Shown piece by piece: positions 39,486 to 49,178 of a stretch of 64,000 nt of DNA. Each line of letters starts with the position of its first letter. Positions within the stretch are counted from its first letter, which is position 1. A program made the position numbers and the translations under genes. The notes under the pieces are model-generated. The model had not been told where the DNA came from and did no database searches. It was given only the letters and a program-made list of their open reading frames with translations. Source of the DNA: Aurantiochytrium sp. KH105 (taxonomy: Eukaryota > Sar > Bigyra > Thraustochytrida > Thraustochytriidae); contig BGKB01000031.1 in NCBI GenBank assembly GCA_003116975.1, positions 372,001 to 436,000 of the forward strand, in the 5' to 3' direction.

Positions 39486-39986
39486 CTTGACGGTTCGGCT
39501 CATTCCTCCCTCGCTTGCTTGCTCTTCCTTCTGCCAGCAACATTGACAATGTATTAGTATGTAATGGGCTTTACGTCCTCTTTTCATTCTCCTTCCTCTT
39601 GGCATTTCGTTCTTCGAGCTCGTCTTCGTTTTCCTCCATCACCTGTGTCGAGCATGCCTTGGCTAGCTATAGCTTGCTGTCATGCATGTATGGAACGAAG
39701 GCTATGTTCTTGTATAGTAGCCTATGCAAAGAGCAAGTTGGTGAGTAAATTAGTAAAGAACAAAGCGGCGGCGGCTGGTTGACTCATTGATTGATTGTAT
39801 CAATTCTCGATTGCGCGCGCGCGCGGGGAGGCAGGCCACCGAGACTTCCGCCATCGTCTGCTCGCCTTCTCACTCGCCTGCGGACCTGCCTGCACGCTTG
39901 CGCTTGCATATTCGCGGCCCCAAGCTCGCGGTCTCTTGCGCCAAACTGGCACGCACGAGACGAGACAGGGGCACGAGAGCAGCGCC
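39486..39986. other. Intergenic region between Rab GGTase beta and EMC8/9 genes
   Basis: No gene seen. Contains CTTG-rich sequence near 39513-39525 and a (GC)n stretch near 39815. Confidence 0.55.
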
Positions 39987-40812
39987 ATGGGCGACAAGGT
40001 GGATGAAGTGAGCGAGTTGGCTGCTGCCGCCAAGGAGGCGCTGGCGCCTGCGCAGGGCGGAATTGTGGGCCGGCAGGCGCACCTCAAGGTCCTCTTGCAC
40101 GCAGCAAAACACCCGTGGGCAGAAACGAGCGGTAAGTCTTCTTTCTTTCTTGCTATTCTTCTCTTACTCTCACGGCGGCCCCTGCCATGCTTTTACAACG
40201 ACAATGACGCGTTTTTCGCCACAATCATGGCCAATAGCGTGTCTATTTTCTAAAGAACAAGACTGACACAGCTAGTTACCGCTGTGATTTCTACTTTTCG
40301 CGATTACTTTCACAGGTATGCTCATTGGCACGGAAACCAAGGGTAAGATCTCGGTCACGGATGCGATCCCCTTTTGCCATGCGCCCATGATGGCTCCCAT
40401 TGTCGAAATCGGCACTGCGTTCGTGGAGGAGTACTGCAAGAGCGAACAGACCCCCGAAGGCTCTAAAATCGTCGGCTGGTACTATGCGACCTCTCGCGGC
40501 AACGTCGACACTGTACCCAAGCCTACCCTTGCCGTCTTCAAGAAGTTGCAGACCGTCTCGGGCACCCAGGGAACGTGCCTTGTGAGAGTTCTAAACAAAA
40601 ACCTGAGCGACGAAAGCACGACCGCCTTGGACATCATGACACTCAAGAGCAGTGGTGATGGCTTTTCTTCATCCAGTCAGTGGAAGACTGAGCTCGATAA
40701 CACGAAAGAGTTCACCAAGCTCCTCAAAGAGGGCCGCCAAGACATCGTTTTTGATATGGACGACTTTATGCACGATTCCACCTCGGATTGGAGGAACCTT
40801 AATCTTGTGTAG
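39987..40812 (+). CDS. EMC8: ER membrane protein complex subunit 8/9, two exons
   Basis: Cytosolic subunit of the EMC insertase, which inserts tail-anchored and multipass proteins in the ER. Exons are 39987-40131 and 40316-40812; the 184-bp intron has donor GTAAGT and acceptor TTTCACAG, phase 1. The product is 213 residues. The UPF0172/EMC8-9 (MPN-like, inactive) fold is recognised from LKVLLHAAKHPWAETSG, MLIGTE, IPFCHAPMMAPIVEI and VGWYYATSRG. As in other EMC8/9 proteins, the JAMM metal-binding motif of active MPN proteases is absent. The start is in GCGCCATGG context. EMC8 and EMC9 are vertebrate paralogues, so a single-copy protist gene is best called EMC8/9. Confidence 0.88.
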
Positions 40813-41426
40813 CAACCGGCCAGGCCATCAACTCAGTTCCCACCTATTCAAAACATTTTATTTTAGAGGAAGGGGGAAAGCAGTCGTAGAAGAGGAGAAA
40901 CCCTCACCACTTGAGATCTCGATCAAGCGAGAATTGAGATCCGTGGCAGAAGCTAATCAGATGTCGATCAGCATCGGGGAATGAATTATCGAAGGCCGCG
41001 ACCCTACTTTTCAGTTCGACTTGACTTCAAGCCGCTGATGATAGTGCCGCGCGAAACGCAGCTCTGCATCGTGAAAGCTATTTGGAAAATTGGAGGAAAG
41101 CGGAAAAAAAAAGTGCAGGTCGAGTGACGGCATCGTCAACAAAGTGCTTGTACGCCCTTGTCTCTTTCTGTTTGATGTCTCGGCAGCAATATTTCTTTTT
41201 ACAATCAATTCGCAAATCATCCGTGGGATCGGCGTCCAAAAAGGCGAGGAAGAAGGCAACAAATCGTAAGCGCAAAACTATGGTAAAATATACCTTTTTA
41301 CCAGTAGTTTGGTTTCTACAGGGCGAATAACCTTGGTCAACTCGAAAAGCACGAGGATCAAATGGAAAGGTGGAAAAGAATAAAGGACTGAGGTCGGCGT
41401 AAAGATCCAAAGAATGAAGAAGCGCA
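40813..41426. other. Convergent 3' region of EMC8/9 and Rab5 genes
   Basis: No gene seen; mixed AT- and purine-rich sequence that probably holds both 3' UTRs. Confidence 0.55.
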
Positions 41427-42011
41427 TTAGCAGCAGCCGCGCTTCTCTTCGCTGACGTCATCCGTGACGGGAAATGCGGACGCTTCGTCGGCCTGCTCCG
41501 TCTTGGGAAGCTTGTTGGCAATTTCTACAAAGAGCTCCCGCACGTTTTGTGCCGTCTTGGCTGAAGTCTCAAAAAAGACAATTCCATTCTCGTTGGCGTA
41601 CTCTTGAACCTCCTCTTTGGGAACCTGTCGCTGCTCTTCGTTGTCGACCTTGTTGCCTGCGAGTGCCAGAATCACATTGGGGTCTCCGCGACGCTGCAGC
41701 TCGGTGATCCATGATTTTGCACCATCATAAGACTCGCGGTTCGTCATGTCGTACACTACGACCGCGGCCGAGGCGCCGCGATAGTACATTGGCGCAAGGC
41801 TTCGGTACCGCTCCTGGCCGGCCGTGTCCCAGATCTCGAACTTCACAGTTGCATCGTCGAGCGTCACTGTTTGCGTCAAAAAGGCTGCGCCAATGGTCGG
41901 CTCCTGGAACTCGAAAAACTCGTCGCGCACGAACCGCACGACCAGGCACGACTTGCCCACGGCGGTGTCCCCCAAGAGGACGAGCTTCGAGTGGTGCGTC
42001 TTTCCCGACAT
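41427..42011 (-). CDS. RAB5: Rab5-family small GTPase
   Basis: Early-endosome Rab that controls endocytic fusion. 194 residues. G1 GDTAVGKS (14-21), switch [13 protein letters not shown], which is diagnostic of Rab5, G3 [20 protein letters not shown] (from 61), G4 NKVD (120-123) and G5 ETSAKT. The C-terminus is CC, the double-geranylgeranylation signal used by Rab geranylgeranyltransferase. The Gln of the catalytic DTAGQE is present, so GTP hydrolysis is expected. It lacks the N-terminal extension typical of many Rab5 proteins (MSGKTHHSK only). Single exon. Confidence 0.93.
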   Translation of the reverse strand: MSGKTHHSKLVLLGDTAVGKSCLVVRFVRDEFFEFQEPTIGAAFLTQTVTLDDATVKFEIWDTAGQERYRSLAPMYYRGASAAVVVYDMTNRESYDGAKSWITELQRRGDPNVILALAGNKVDNEEQRQVPKEEVQEYANENGIVFFETSAKTAQNVRELFVEIANKLPKTEQADEASAFPVTDDVSEEKRGCC

Positions 42012-42261
42012 TTTTGCTCGCTCGCTCGCTCAAGTGCGTCCGTCAGTCGCTTATACGCTCCACCGCCGCGACGCGCACTTGCACGCACGCACGCACGCAC
42101 GCAGAGGCTCCGAGCGCCGCTCTGTGCCGCGCGAGGTCGACGCAGGCGGGCTGCGCGCCGTGTCTCAGCCAGGCCGTCCGCTGCAGCGCGACCCCCCGTC
42201 GGGCGGAGTCGTGCCAGGTCGGTCACCTTCGCCTCAGCGCTTTCTGCGCGGGGCCAGGCCA

Positions 42262-42322
42262 GGCGCGGGCGCGGGCGCGGGCGGGCGGGCGGGCGCGGGC
42301 GGGCGGGCGGGCGGGCGCGGGC
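42262..42322. repeat. (GGGC)n G-rich array
   Basis: A run of GGGC/GCGGGC units; G-quadruplex formation on the plus strand is possible. Confidence 0.88.
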
Positions 42323-42433
42323 GTCCTCGGCGGGGCGCGGTCGTCCGTCCGCGTCTCCTCGCGCAAGCGATCAAGCGAGAGGGCTGGTCGCGAAGAACCG
42401 TCGCGAAGACGGAGAAGAGAGAATTCGGTTTTG

Positions 42434-42440
<7 letters not shown>

Positions 42441-42468
<28 letters not shown>
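42441..42468. repeat. (TC)n dinucleotide run
   Basis: Fourteen uninterrupted TC units. Confidence 0.93.
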
Positions 42469-42471
<3 letters not shown>

Positions 42472-42930
42472 AAACAAACAGCGATTCGTTCATTCGTTCA
42501 TTCATACATAGGCCTACGAGTTGGATCCTCGTTGGCACTCCGCCGAGACTGGACTGGCGAAGGCGGCCAAAGCGGAAGCGCCTGGCTGCAGCTCTCGCTC
42601 TCGAGGCAGGTGGCGGCACGCTCCGACGTGCGTGCCCCTCGACGGCCTTGCTTGCCTCCCGAGGCACCTGGCAAGGACGGAGAGCCAGGACCAGGCAGGA
42701 AGGAACTCGCCTCACTTGAGCATCACAGTCAGAGTCACAGTCAGTCAGTCAGCCAGTCAGCCGGACGCACACAGAGCATAGTCGTATAAACTAGTTTCGA
42801 TAGTTCTGGAGCTGTGGAAAGAGGCTGTGCGAGGATATGGTGCGCCGCAGCGCCAACCAAAACGCGAGCAAAGGCAGCGGCTCACGGGAGTGAGCTGTCT
42901 GCGGAGACCGACGTAGACGCGGCCAGCGCC

Positions 42931-44315
42931 ATGAGCGACCTCTACGACGACATCGTCGGCGATGACGGCGCCAACGATCGCGAGGAGGAAGTCGCCGCCA
43001 GCAAGGGGGATCGCGAAGGCACCAACGGTGACGCCAACAACGACGACAACGAGAACGACGACGACCGCCACCGCCAGGGCGCCAAGAACGTAGAGGCCGA
43101 CCAGGATGGCGATGACGGTGCAAGAGGCGATGAAGACGCCGCTGGTGATGAAGACGCAGGCAACGGCGACTCTGCCCGTGATGGCGAGGATGACCCCCGC
43201 GAGCGCCGCGAACGCCGCGAGCGCGACGACCGCGAATACGATGACGAGGACGGAGACGACGACAGGAGACGTCGCGGGCATCGTGACGATGGTCGCGATT
43301 ATGATAGAGGCCATGGACGTCGCGAACGCGAGTTTGATGAGCGTAGTCGTGGATCTCGCAGGGAGGACCGGCGAGAGAGGGGCCGAGGCCGCGGAGGTCC
43401 CCCGCCGAGACGTGGTGGAGGAGGCCCTGTGCAGACGTCGATTCTCGTGAAAAACATCGAAGATGGTCTCAACACGACCGACCTTCGCGAATTTTTCAAG
43501 GAATTTGGAAATATTGTCGATTGCTACATTCCTCGCGACTACCATACGCGCAGACCCAAGGGCTTTGGTTTTGTCGAGTTCGAAAGTCACGAAGCCGTCG
43601 ATGAGGCAATTGCCAAGGCCAATGGCAAGGAGATGGGCAGTCGCCAAATTATTGTTGAGAAGGCCCGACGCGGCCGGCGCTCTGCTGATGAGATGCGCGG
43701 AGGGTTCGGAGGCGGTCGCCGTGGTGGAGGACGCAGGTACGTTTTGTTTCGTCGGAAAAAGGATGGGCAATACCCACTTTTCACCCGACCCCACTCGCCG
43801 ATTTTAGAATGCGTCAGGTTTTGCCTTGTATTGTGAATGTCTTTTGGATACTAACTCTTGCAATGCGTGTGGGTGCTACGTATAATAATAATTTCCCAAC
43901 AAATTGGATTGTGACGAAACGCAGGCATCGCTCGCCGCCGCGCGATCGCTATCGGGATGAACCGCCCGCTGACCCCTACTACGATCGCCGTGACCGCTAC
44001 GATCGCTACGATCGCTATGATCGTCGTGACCGCTACGATGATCGTAGAGATTATGGTCGTGATCGCTACGATCGTCACGACTACCGCGATTATGATCGCG
44101 GGTACCGAGGAGGATATGACTACCGTCGCGACGATTACTACGACCGCCGCCCTCCCCGGGACGACTACTACGACGATCATCGTGGCGGTCCTCCTCGCGA
44201 TGGGCCCTATGAAGACCGACGGGGGCCGCCGCCTCCTCGCTCGGACCGAGGCCGATCTCGCTCCGCGCCGCGTGAGGCGTCGCCCCCTCCCGCGCCGATG
44301 GACGAGGCGCAATAG
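42931..44315 (+). CDS. SR-like RNA-binding protein with one RRM, two exons
   Basis: Probable splicing regulator. Exons are 42931-43736 and 43925-44315; the 188-bp intron has donor GTACGT and acceptor CGCAG, phase 2. The product is 398 residues. It has an acidic then Arg/Asp-rich N-terminus (1-165), one RRM (about 168-247) with RNP2 ILVKNI and RNP1 KGFGFVEF, a Gly/Arg segment, and a C-terminal region of DRYDRYD-type repeats ending in SDRGRSRSAPREASPP. The RRM resembles SRSF2/SRSF10 and plant SCL proteins. Unlike classical SR proteins the Arg dipeptides are mainly RD/RE rather than RS, so it may respond less to SR kinases. Reading through the intron gives a stop 33 codons later, so intron retention would truncate the C-terminus. 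Confidence 0.85.
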
Positions 44316-45134
44316 AAGTCAAAATTGATTGTCTTGTCTCCCTACAATGGAGATCATCTTTGAAAAGGAATTTGTAGCGAATAATCATGACAACAACAAC
44401 AACAACAAGGCATCATGAAGAAGCAGGTTATCATTGTCAAGATCTTCATAAAGAAGAACGAAAGCAAGGCGAGTGTATTCTGGCAGCTCACGCTGCAATT
44501 GATGCGACTGAAACCCTCTGGGGTTTTGCAAGAGTATTTTTTTATGAAAGAGTCGAGAGGCAAAGCGAGCGCTGCAAGCAAGTGTCAGAAAAACAAGCAA
44601 GCAAGCAGACAGGCGGGCAGAATTGTCCCACAAGACGCATGAGAGAGTGTGGGTCACTTTGAGCTTGTATTCTTTTCTTGACGAATGGGTCTACTCTGTC
44701 TCTGGCTGCAGCTGCAGCTAAGCTAGCTCATGGCGAACTTGTTTGCTGATAACTAGTTCAGTTCCTTTTCAGCAGAACGAAGGAGGGAGCACGAAATCGA
44801 TCGCTTTTCTTGAAAGCTACTCAGCAGAAACAGACAAGATCTCTCGAGGTGAGAAACTGCCAAACAAAACCAAGGCCTGACTTGCTCTTTTTCTTCCTCT
44901 TTCAAAGCAAGGCTGATAATTTGCAAAAACCACTAGAAAGTAACAGAGAGGCTCTCCTCGAAGAAACTTTTTTGCAAATGAAGAATTGAGTCTAAGCTCC
45001 AGTTGAACATATTCTTTGCCTAGTCTGAGCTAGTCCACCATGATAGTCTACCTTCTTTTGGTCTTGCCTAGCCGCGTTTAATCTCGTCTGATCTCGACTC
45101 GACTCGTCTATTCTACGGGTATGGAAACTTAGAC
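44316..45134. other. Convergent 3' region of the RRM protein and TPR-methyltransferase genes
   Basis: About 0.8 kb without a gene; includes (ACA)n at 44388-44408 and CTGCAG/AGCTAGC-type short repeats near 44705-44731. Confidence 0.6.
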
Positions 45135-46949
45135 TTACTTGGAGGCGTCGTCCGTCGGGATGCCTCGAAGCATGGCCATAAAAAAGTCAGGCTCCTCATG
45201 AATCATGAGCCCCGCGAGCGCAGATGCCAAGTTACCCTGTTCTGTCTCGCGAATATCACGCAAAAGAGATGCTTCGCGTACCCTCGTGTACTCGCAAGAG
45301 GTGACCTTGCAGAGTTGATCCAAGAATTCGCGCTCGCGACGTCCTTGACGCTCTTCAAAAGACATCAAGACCGATGTTTTGGGGTCATGCTGTACCGCCT
45401 GTTGCAAAGTGGCCCCTAGACTTTCAAGAAGGTTGTCGCGAATGCCAACATAGACAAGATCGCTTGCGAGAACAAGATCAAACGGCCCAAAGCGCGTCTG
45501 CAAGTCGGCAAAACTTTGCGCGTCTCCCCACGCAAGAGGCGCGCAGACAGCCTGATCCTTGGACAAGCCATTGAGCTCGACATTCGCTTCCATGGTTGCC
45601 ACTTGCTTGGCACCAATGTCCGTGAGCACAACGTTGGCGCCCAGCTTGGCGCACGCAATGCCCAGGACTCCGAGACCAGCGCTCAGATCCAGTACGCGCT
45701 TGCCCTTCCACCACGCAGCGCCCGCTCCGCCCGTTAGCGCCGGGTATCCGGGCAAAGCATTGCCAGCGAGCTCGGTCTCCAGGAAACGAAGAATGACGTA
45801 GCTCGCGTTCCACACAGTCCAACCGGTGGTGCCCTCCATGGCGGCGCCGTCGACCGCATCCTTGGCCTGGTCCATCTCCATGTCGCCTTCGCCTTCTTCA
45901 TCGTCTTGATTGTCAATATCGATGTCGCCGTCGTTGTCGTTTTCCGAGCTAGTTTGCATGCTTGTGGTGGGTTGGTCGCTGTTGCTGCAAACGCCCCCAG
46001 CAGGCTCGCGCAGCAAAATGAAGTGTCCACCAAAAGGCAAGACGAAGCATTTAGGATGTTTCGCTTGCATAACAGCGAGCGCAAACCACGGCTCGCCTCT
46101 TACGCTCGCAAGGTCTTCATCCTCTTCCAAAATGCTCGCGTCCGGAATACCGCCCGTCTGTTGCGCCCTCATGAGCCAAGAACGGCACTCTTGCGCAGCG
46201 ATAGCGCGATGCTCCTGGTCGTGAGCACTGCTAGCCACCTCTTGCGCTGCGATGCAGGCCAAATTGTACGCAGGAAATCCAGGTGCCTCATCCTGTGCAC
46301 GTCGCAAAAGGCCCTTGGCCTGCTCGAGCAAGGGGCCTTGCTCCTGAGGCGCTGCCGTGCGCGTTTTCTCGATGAGTAGAGTGGCAAAGTTGTTCATGAC
46401 AGCCACGTTGCCAGGCTGCAGAGCCAGTACCTTGGTGTACAGGTTTGCGGCTTCGTCCTTTTCCTGAAAGACCTCATCGAGAATGGTGGCAAAACAGTAC
46501 AGACTGTCACAATTCTCCTCATTCAGGGCAAGGCTCTGCTGAAAGGCCTCGACGGCATTTTCAAAGTCGCCAACGGCGCGGCTGAGCAGAACGCCACGGA
46601 GTCCAAAGGCGGCGCTCAGCTGGTTATCATCTGCAACATCCTTGGCCTTGCAGCATGCCGCAAGAACCTGGTCCACTTTTCGCACTTCGTCCGGTGACAT
46701 ACCGTGCAGGTTGCAGCGGACGGCGAGCGAGGCGAGGCTGAGTTTGGCGTAAAAGGCGTCGCGGGCAGTTTCCTCGCGAGAACCCTGTGCGCCCTGGTTT
46801 TCTTCGCTCGCTTGTTGCTGCTGTCTCAGCTTCTTCTCGCCCTGCTCGGCCAGATTCACGGCCTGCTCGAGGGCCTGCAGCGCGGTGCCGAGATCCCCGG
46901 CCGCCTCGAGGTCTTCGGCCTGGGCCACGAGTTCCCGCACGGCCTCCAT
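45135..46949 (-). CDS. TPR protein fused to a family-16 (METTL21/FAM86-like) protein methyltransferase
   Basis: A 604-residue protein. The N-terminal ~335 residues hold tetratricopeptide-like helices (for example LGTALQALEQAVNLAEQG, FENAVEAFQQSLALNEEN and AANLYTKVLALQPGNVAVMNN). A polar linker with an acidic run follows (about 360-400). The C-terminal ~200 residues are a Rossmann SAM-dependent methyltransferase of the lysine-methylating family 16. W-x-x-W-like WTVWNAS is followed by motif I RVLDLSAGLGVLGI, motif II VVLTDIG and the post-II segment FDLVLASDLVY. Likely methylates a lysine on a translation factor, chaperone or other protein; the target is inference only. The start at 46949 is in ACGATGG context; the frame is open upstream to 47540 but that part is repeat-derived. 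Confidence 0.83.
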   Translation of the reverse strand: MEAVRELVAQAEDLEAAGDLGTALQALEQAVNLAEQGEKKLRQQQQASEENQGAQGSREETARDAFYAKLSLASLAVRCNLHGMSPDEVRKVDQVLAACCKAKDVADDNQLSAAFGLRGVLLSRAVGDFENAVEAFQQSLALNEENCDSLYCFATILDEVFQEKDEAANLYTKVLALQPGNVAVMNNFATLLIEKTRTAAPQEQGPLLEQAKGLLRRAQDEAPGFPAYNLACIAAQEVASSAHDQEHRAIAAQECRSWLMRAQQTGGIPDASILEEDEDLASVRGEPWFALAVMQAKHPKCFVLPFGGHFILLREPAGGVCSNSDQPTTSMQTSSENDNDGDIDIDNQDDEEGEGDMEMDQAKDAVDGAAMEGTTGWTVWNASYVILRFLETELAGNALPGYPALTGGAGAAWWKGKRVLDLSAGLGVLGIACAKLGANVVLTDIGAKQVATMEANVELNGLSKDQAVCAPLAWGDAQSFADLQTRFGPFDLVLASDLVYVGIRDNLLESLGATLQQAVQHDPKTSVLMSFEERQGRREREFLDQLCKVTSCEYTRVREASLLRDIRETEQGNLASALAGLMIHEEPDFFMAMLRGIPTDDASK

Positions 46950-47225
46950 CGTGGTCTTCCGTCCACCACGAACGAACCGGGTAACTCGTGCAGAAAGTTT
47001 GGGCTCTCTCTCGCTGCGTCGCACGAGCACCAGCAAGCGCGCGAGCGAGCGTCCGACTCGGGTCCAGCCCCTGCGTCCCTCTGCCCGCGAGCAGGCGGCC
47101 GCGGCGCGCGGGCGTCTCGAGCGCTCGGGCCTGCCTGGCGGCGAGACGAAGCTGCGCTCGGGCCTCTCCTCGCCTCCAGCCAGTGGCGACCTGGGCCAAA
47201 CCGGATTTGCTCGTCGCGTTACTTC

Positions 47226-47255
47226 GCTTGCTTGCTTGCGGCTTGCTTGCTTGCT
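47226..47255. repeat. (CTTG)n microsatellite
   Basis: Two blocks of CTTG units separated by CGG, about 280 bp upstream of the TPR-methyltransferase start. Confidence 0.9.
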
Positions 47256-47440
47256 CCGCCTGAGCGGGTGGACGCGAGCCGCGCGAGAGCGGGCCCGGCG
47301 GAGATGCGCGTGCGCGATGGAGGCGGCATCGCGCGGTACGTGAGCCGCGCGCTGCTCGAGCTGGAGCAGGAGGTGAGTCGCGAGGTCGCGCCGGACGCGG
47401 AGGGATGGCGCGGGCGAGGCCCAGGCTCGGAGGGCTCGGG

Positions 47441-47478
47441 CTGCCTTGGCCGCCTTGGCCGCCTTGGCCGCCTTGGCG
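47441..47478. repeat. 9-bp tandem array (GCCTTGGCC)n
   Basis: Four tandem nonamer units. Confidence 0.9.
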
Positions 47479-47942
47479 GGCGCTCGAGGGAATCGCTGAG
47501 GGAGGGCAGGGAGAGCTGACACGATGTTTTGCGATACCATGCGATGCGCTGCGCTGCGATGTTATATGATGCGAATCACCAGGGGAAAAGCAGCATCGAG
47601 GGCGAGGGTAAGACGGTCGAAAAGGTGGTCTCGATTGCCGAAGTTGTCAAGCGCACGTGGACCGGGGAAAACGGGGACGGCGCGCTGGAACAGGTGCGTG
47701 AAATCCAATGAAATGGAATGGAATCCAATGAAAGAGTCGGCCACCAAGTCATTGCAAAATAAAATGGAGAGCTCAAACGACTGACGTTTCCGGGGCCTGG
47801 TTGCTAAAAAATGTAATTGCAATGCAGACCACGCTACTGAGTCGAAGCGAAAACGGGGACAAGCCTCGTCTCGTTGTGGAACTCAAGTTGTCGAAGTGAA
47901 AAAGGAAAAAAAAGAAGGGCTTGATCAATCAGAGACAGGAAG

Positions 47943-48509
47943 CTAAATGATGACAATCATCCACGCAATGACGAGGTAAAATAGACCGACGGGGAAAACT
48001 GCAAGCGCTTTCTTCTCCTCGGATACGAGCTGTGCCATAAAGACAACAGGCGCCCGCATCGCCCATGCGTAGCCAGCGGCGACAAGCGCCAATTTGAAAA
48101 AGATATTATTCCAGAGCATGCCCAGAACTGCTGCAAGAACGAGCGGGCAGATGCAATAACCAAGAACACAGACGCTTTGAAAATTTGGAACCTTGCCCCC
48201 CAAAAGCTGGACGTTGAGTGTCACAATAAAGGCACCGACCCAGACCACGACAAAGACGCAGGCAAAGACCGTCGATCCCTGGTCTTCAGACGCCGAAACG
48301 CTGAGAACCACGGAGAGAATTAGACAAAACAGAAGCGGGCCCCACAAGTCCCACTTGCGCAGCTCTGCGATAGTATCCTCGGACTTGGCCGTGGGCATGA
48401 AGACGAACTTGAGCTTGGCCCCGATCATCTTGAGATCGCGCTTGATCGTTTCTAGCACCGGCTCATCGAGCGTCATGAGCTCCGCATCGTGCTGCGAGGT
48501 TTCTGTCAT
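47943..48509 (-). CDS. YIPF6: YIPF6/Yip4-family Golgi membrane protein
   Basis: A 188-residue member of the Yip1 family, Golgi/ER-exit membrane proteins that interact with Rab GTPases. The polar N-terminus contains the conserved DEPVLETIKRDL followed by LKFVFMP and LRKWDLWGPLLFCL. Then come five predicted membrane helices, with the family motif VTLNVQLLGGK and the segment FQSVCVLGYCICPL. Length and motif order match YIPF6/Yip4 rather than YIPF5/Yip1, which has a longer N-terminus. Divergent from the DnaJ gene. Single exon. Confidence 0.9.
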   Translation of the reverse strand: MTETSQHDAELMTLDEPVLETIKRDLKMIGAKLKFVFMPTAKSEDTIAELRKWDLWGPLLFCLILSVVLSVSASEDQGSTVFACVFVVVWVGAFIVTLNVQLLGGKVPNFQSVCVLGYCICPLVLAAVLGMLWNNIFFKLALVAAGYAWAMRAPVVFMAQLVSEEKKALAVFPVGLFYLVIAWMIVII

Positions 48510-49178
48510 TCTTGCTCGTTGTGCCTAAGTCCCCCGTCAGGTAGACCAGGCAAGAAGCCAAGTCAGCAAGCAAGCAAGCAAGCGAGAAGCCACAGCTCCA
48601 CCAAGGAGCCGCTCTCGCTAGAGCTCGCGCCGCCTCGCTTGGCCCAGCCGCAGCCGATCCCGCCTTGCGAGCTTTTCGAGCGGAAGTCGACGCAGTCGAG
48701 CCGGCGCCGGGTCGAGGTGCGCGCCCCGCCTTCGCTGCCCTCGACGCGCAAAAAGCTCTGCGCCGCGAGCGCGAGGTCAAAACTGTTCCTCTTTTGCCAG
48801 CTCCTCCCCTCCAGCCGGATGTGACTGTCTTGCTTTCAACACCTAGAAAGAACTCTTCAAGACCAACTCTTATATTTGTTTCACTTGGCCGATTCTTTTG
48901 TTTTTGTTGTATTCGGTTGTATTTGTAGTTTGTAGTTTGTTGTTGTTGTTGTTGTTGTTGTCAGCAGCCTCCGGTGAGTCCTTCGCGACGCCAGCTCGGC
49001 AAGGCAGACCTCGCTCGTCGCTGCGAGGGCTACGCGCGGCGCAGCGACCTCACCTCCAAAGTGCGTGCGTAGAGGGTTGCATTCCTTGCACTCGTTCCCT
49101 TTTATTGCCTTCCTCGGCTTGGCTTGCCTTGGCTTGCCTTGGCTCTGGTGACCCGCGGCACGGGCAGCGTCGCCCGCC
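48510..49178. promoter_or_regulatory. Divergent intergenic region between YIPF6 and DnaJ genes
   Basis: 669 bp between divergent starts, so presumably holding both promoters. Contains a CAAG run (48565-48583), a GTT run near 48939-48960 and CTTGG repeats near 49119-49143. No gene seen. Confidence 0.45.
48565..48583. repeat. (CAAG)n microsatellite
   Basis: Four to five CAAG units about 55 bp upstream of the YIPF6 start codon. Confidence 0.9.

Larger units (their letters stand above)
42012..42930. other. Divergent intergenic region between Rab5 and RRM-protein genes
   Basis: About 0.9 kb of microsatellite-rich DNA: GGGC array 42262-42322, CT run 42441-42468 and CAGT repeats 42726-42762. No gene seen. 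Confidence 0.6.
46950..47942. other. Intergenic region upstream of the TPR-methyltransferase gene
   Basis: No gene seen. Contains CTTG repeats (47226-47255) and a 9-bp GCCTTGGCC array (47441-47478). The right part holds the 3' side of the YIPF6 gene. Confidence 0.55.

Noticed and set aside
42757-43794. 345-codon minus-strand frame rich in Val/Ala/Ile
   Set aside because: Antisense to the SR-like protein; hydrophobicity results from complementing GAC/GAT repeats.
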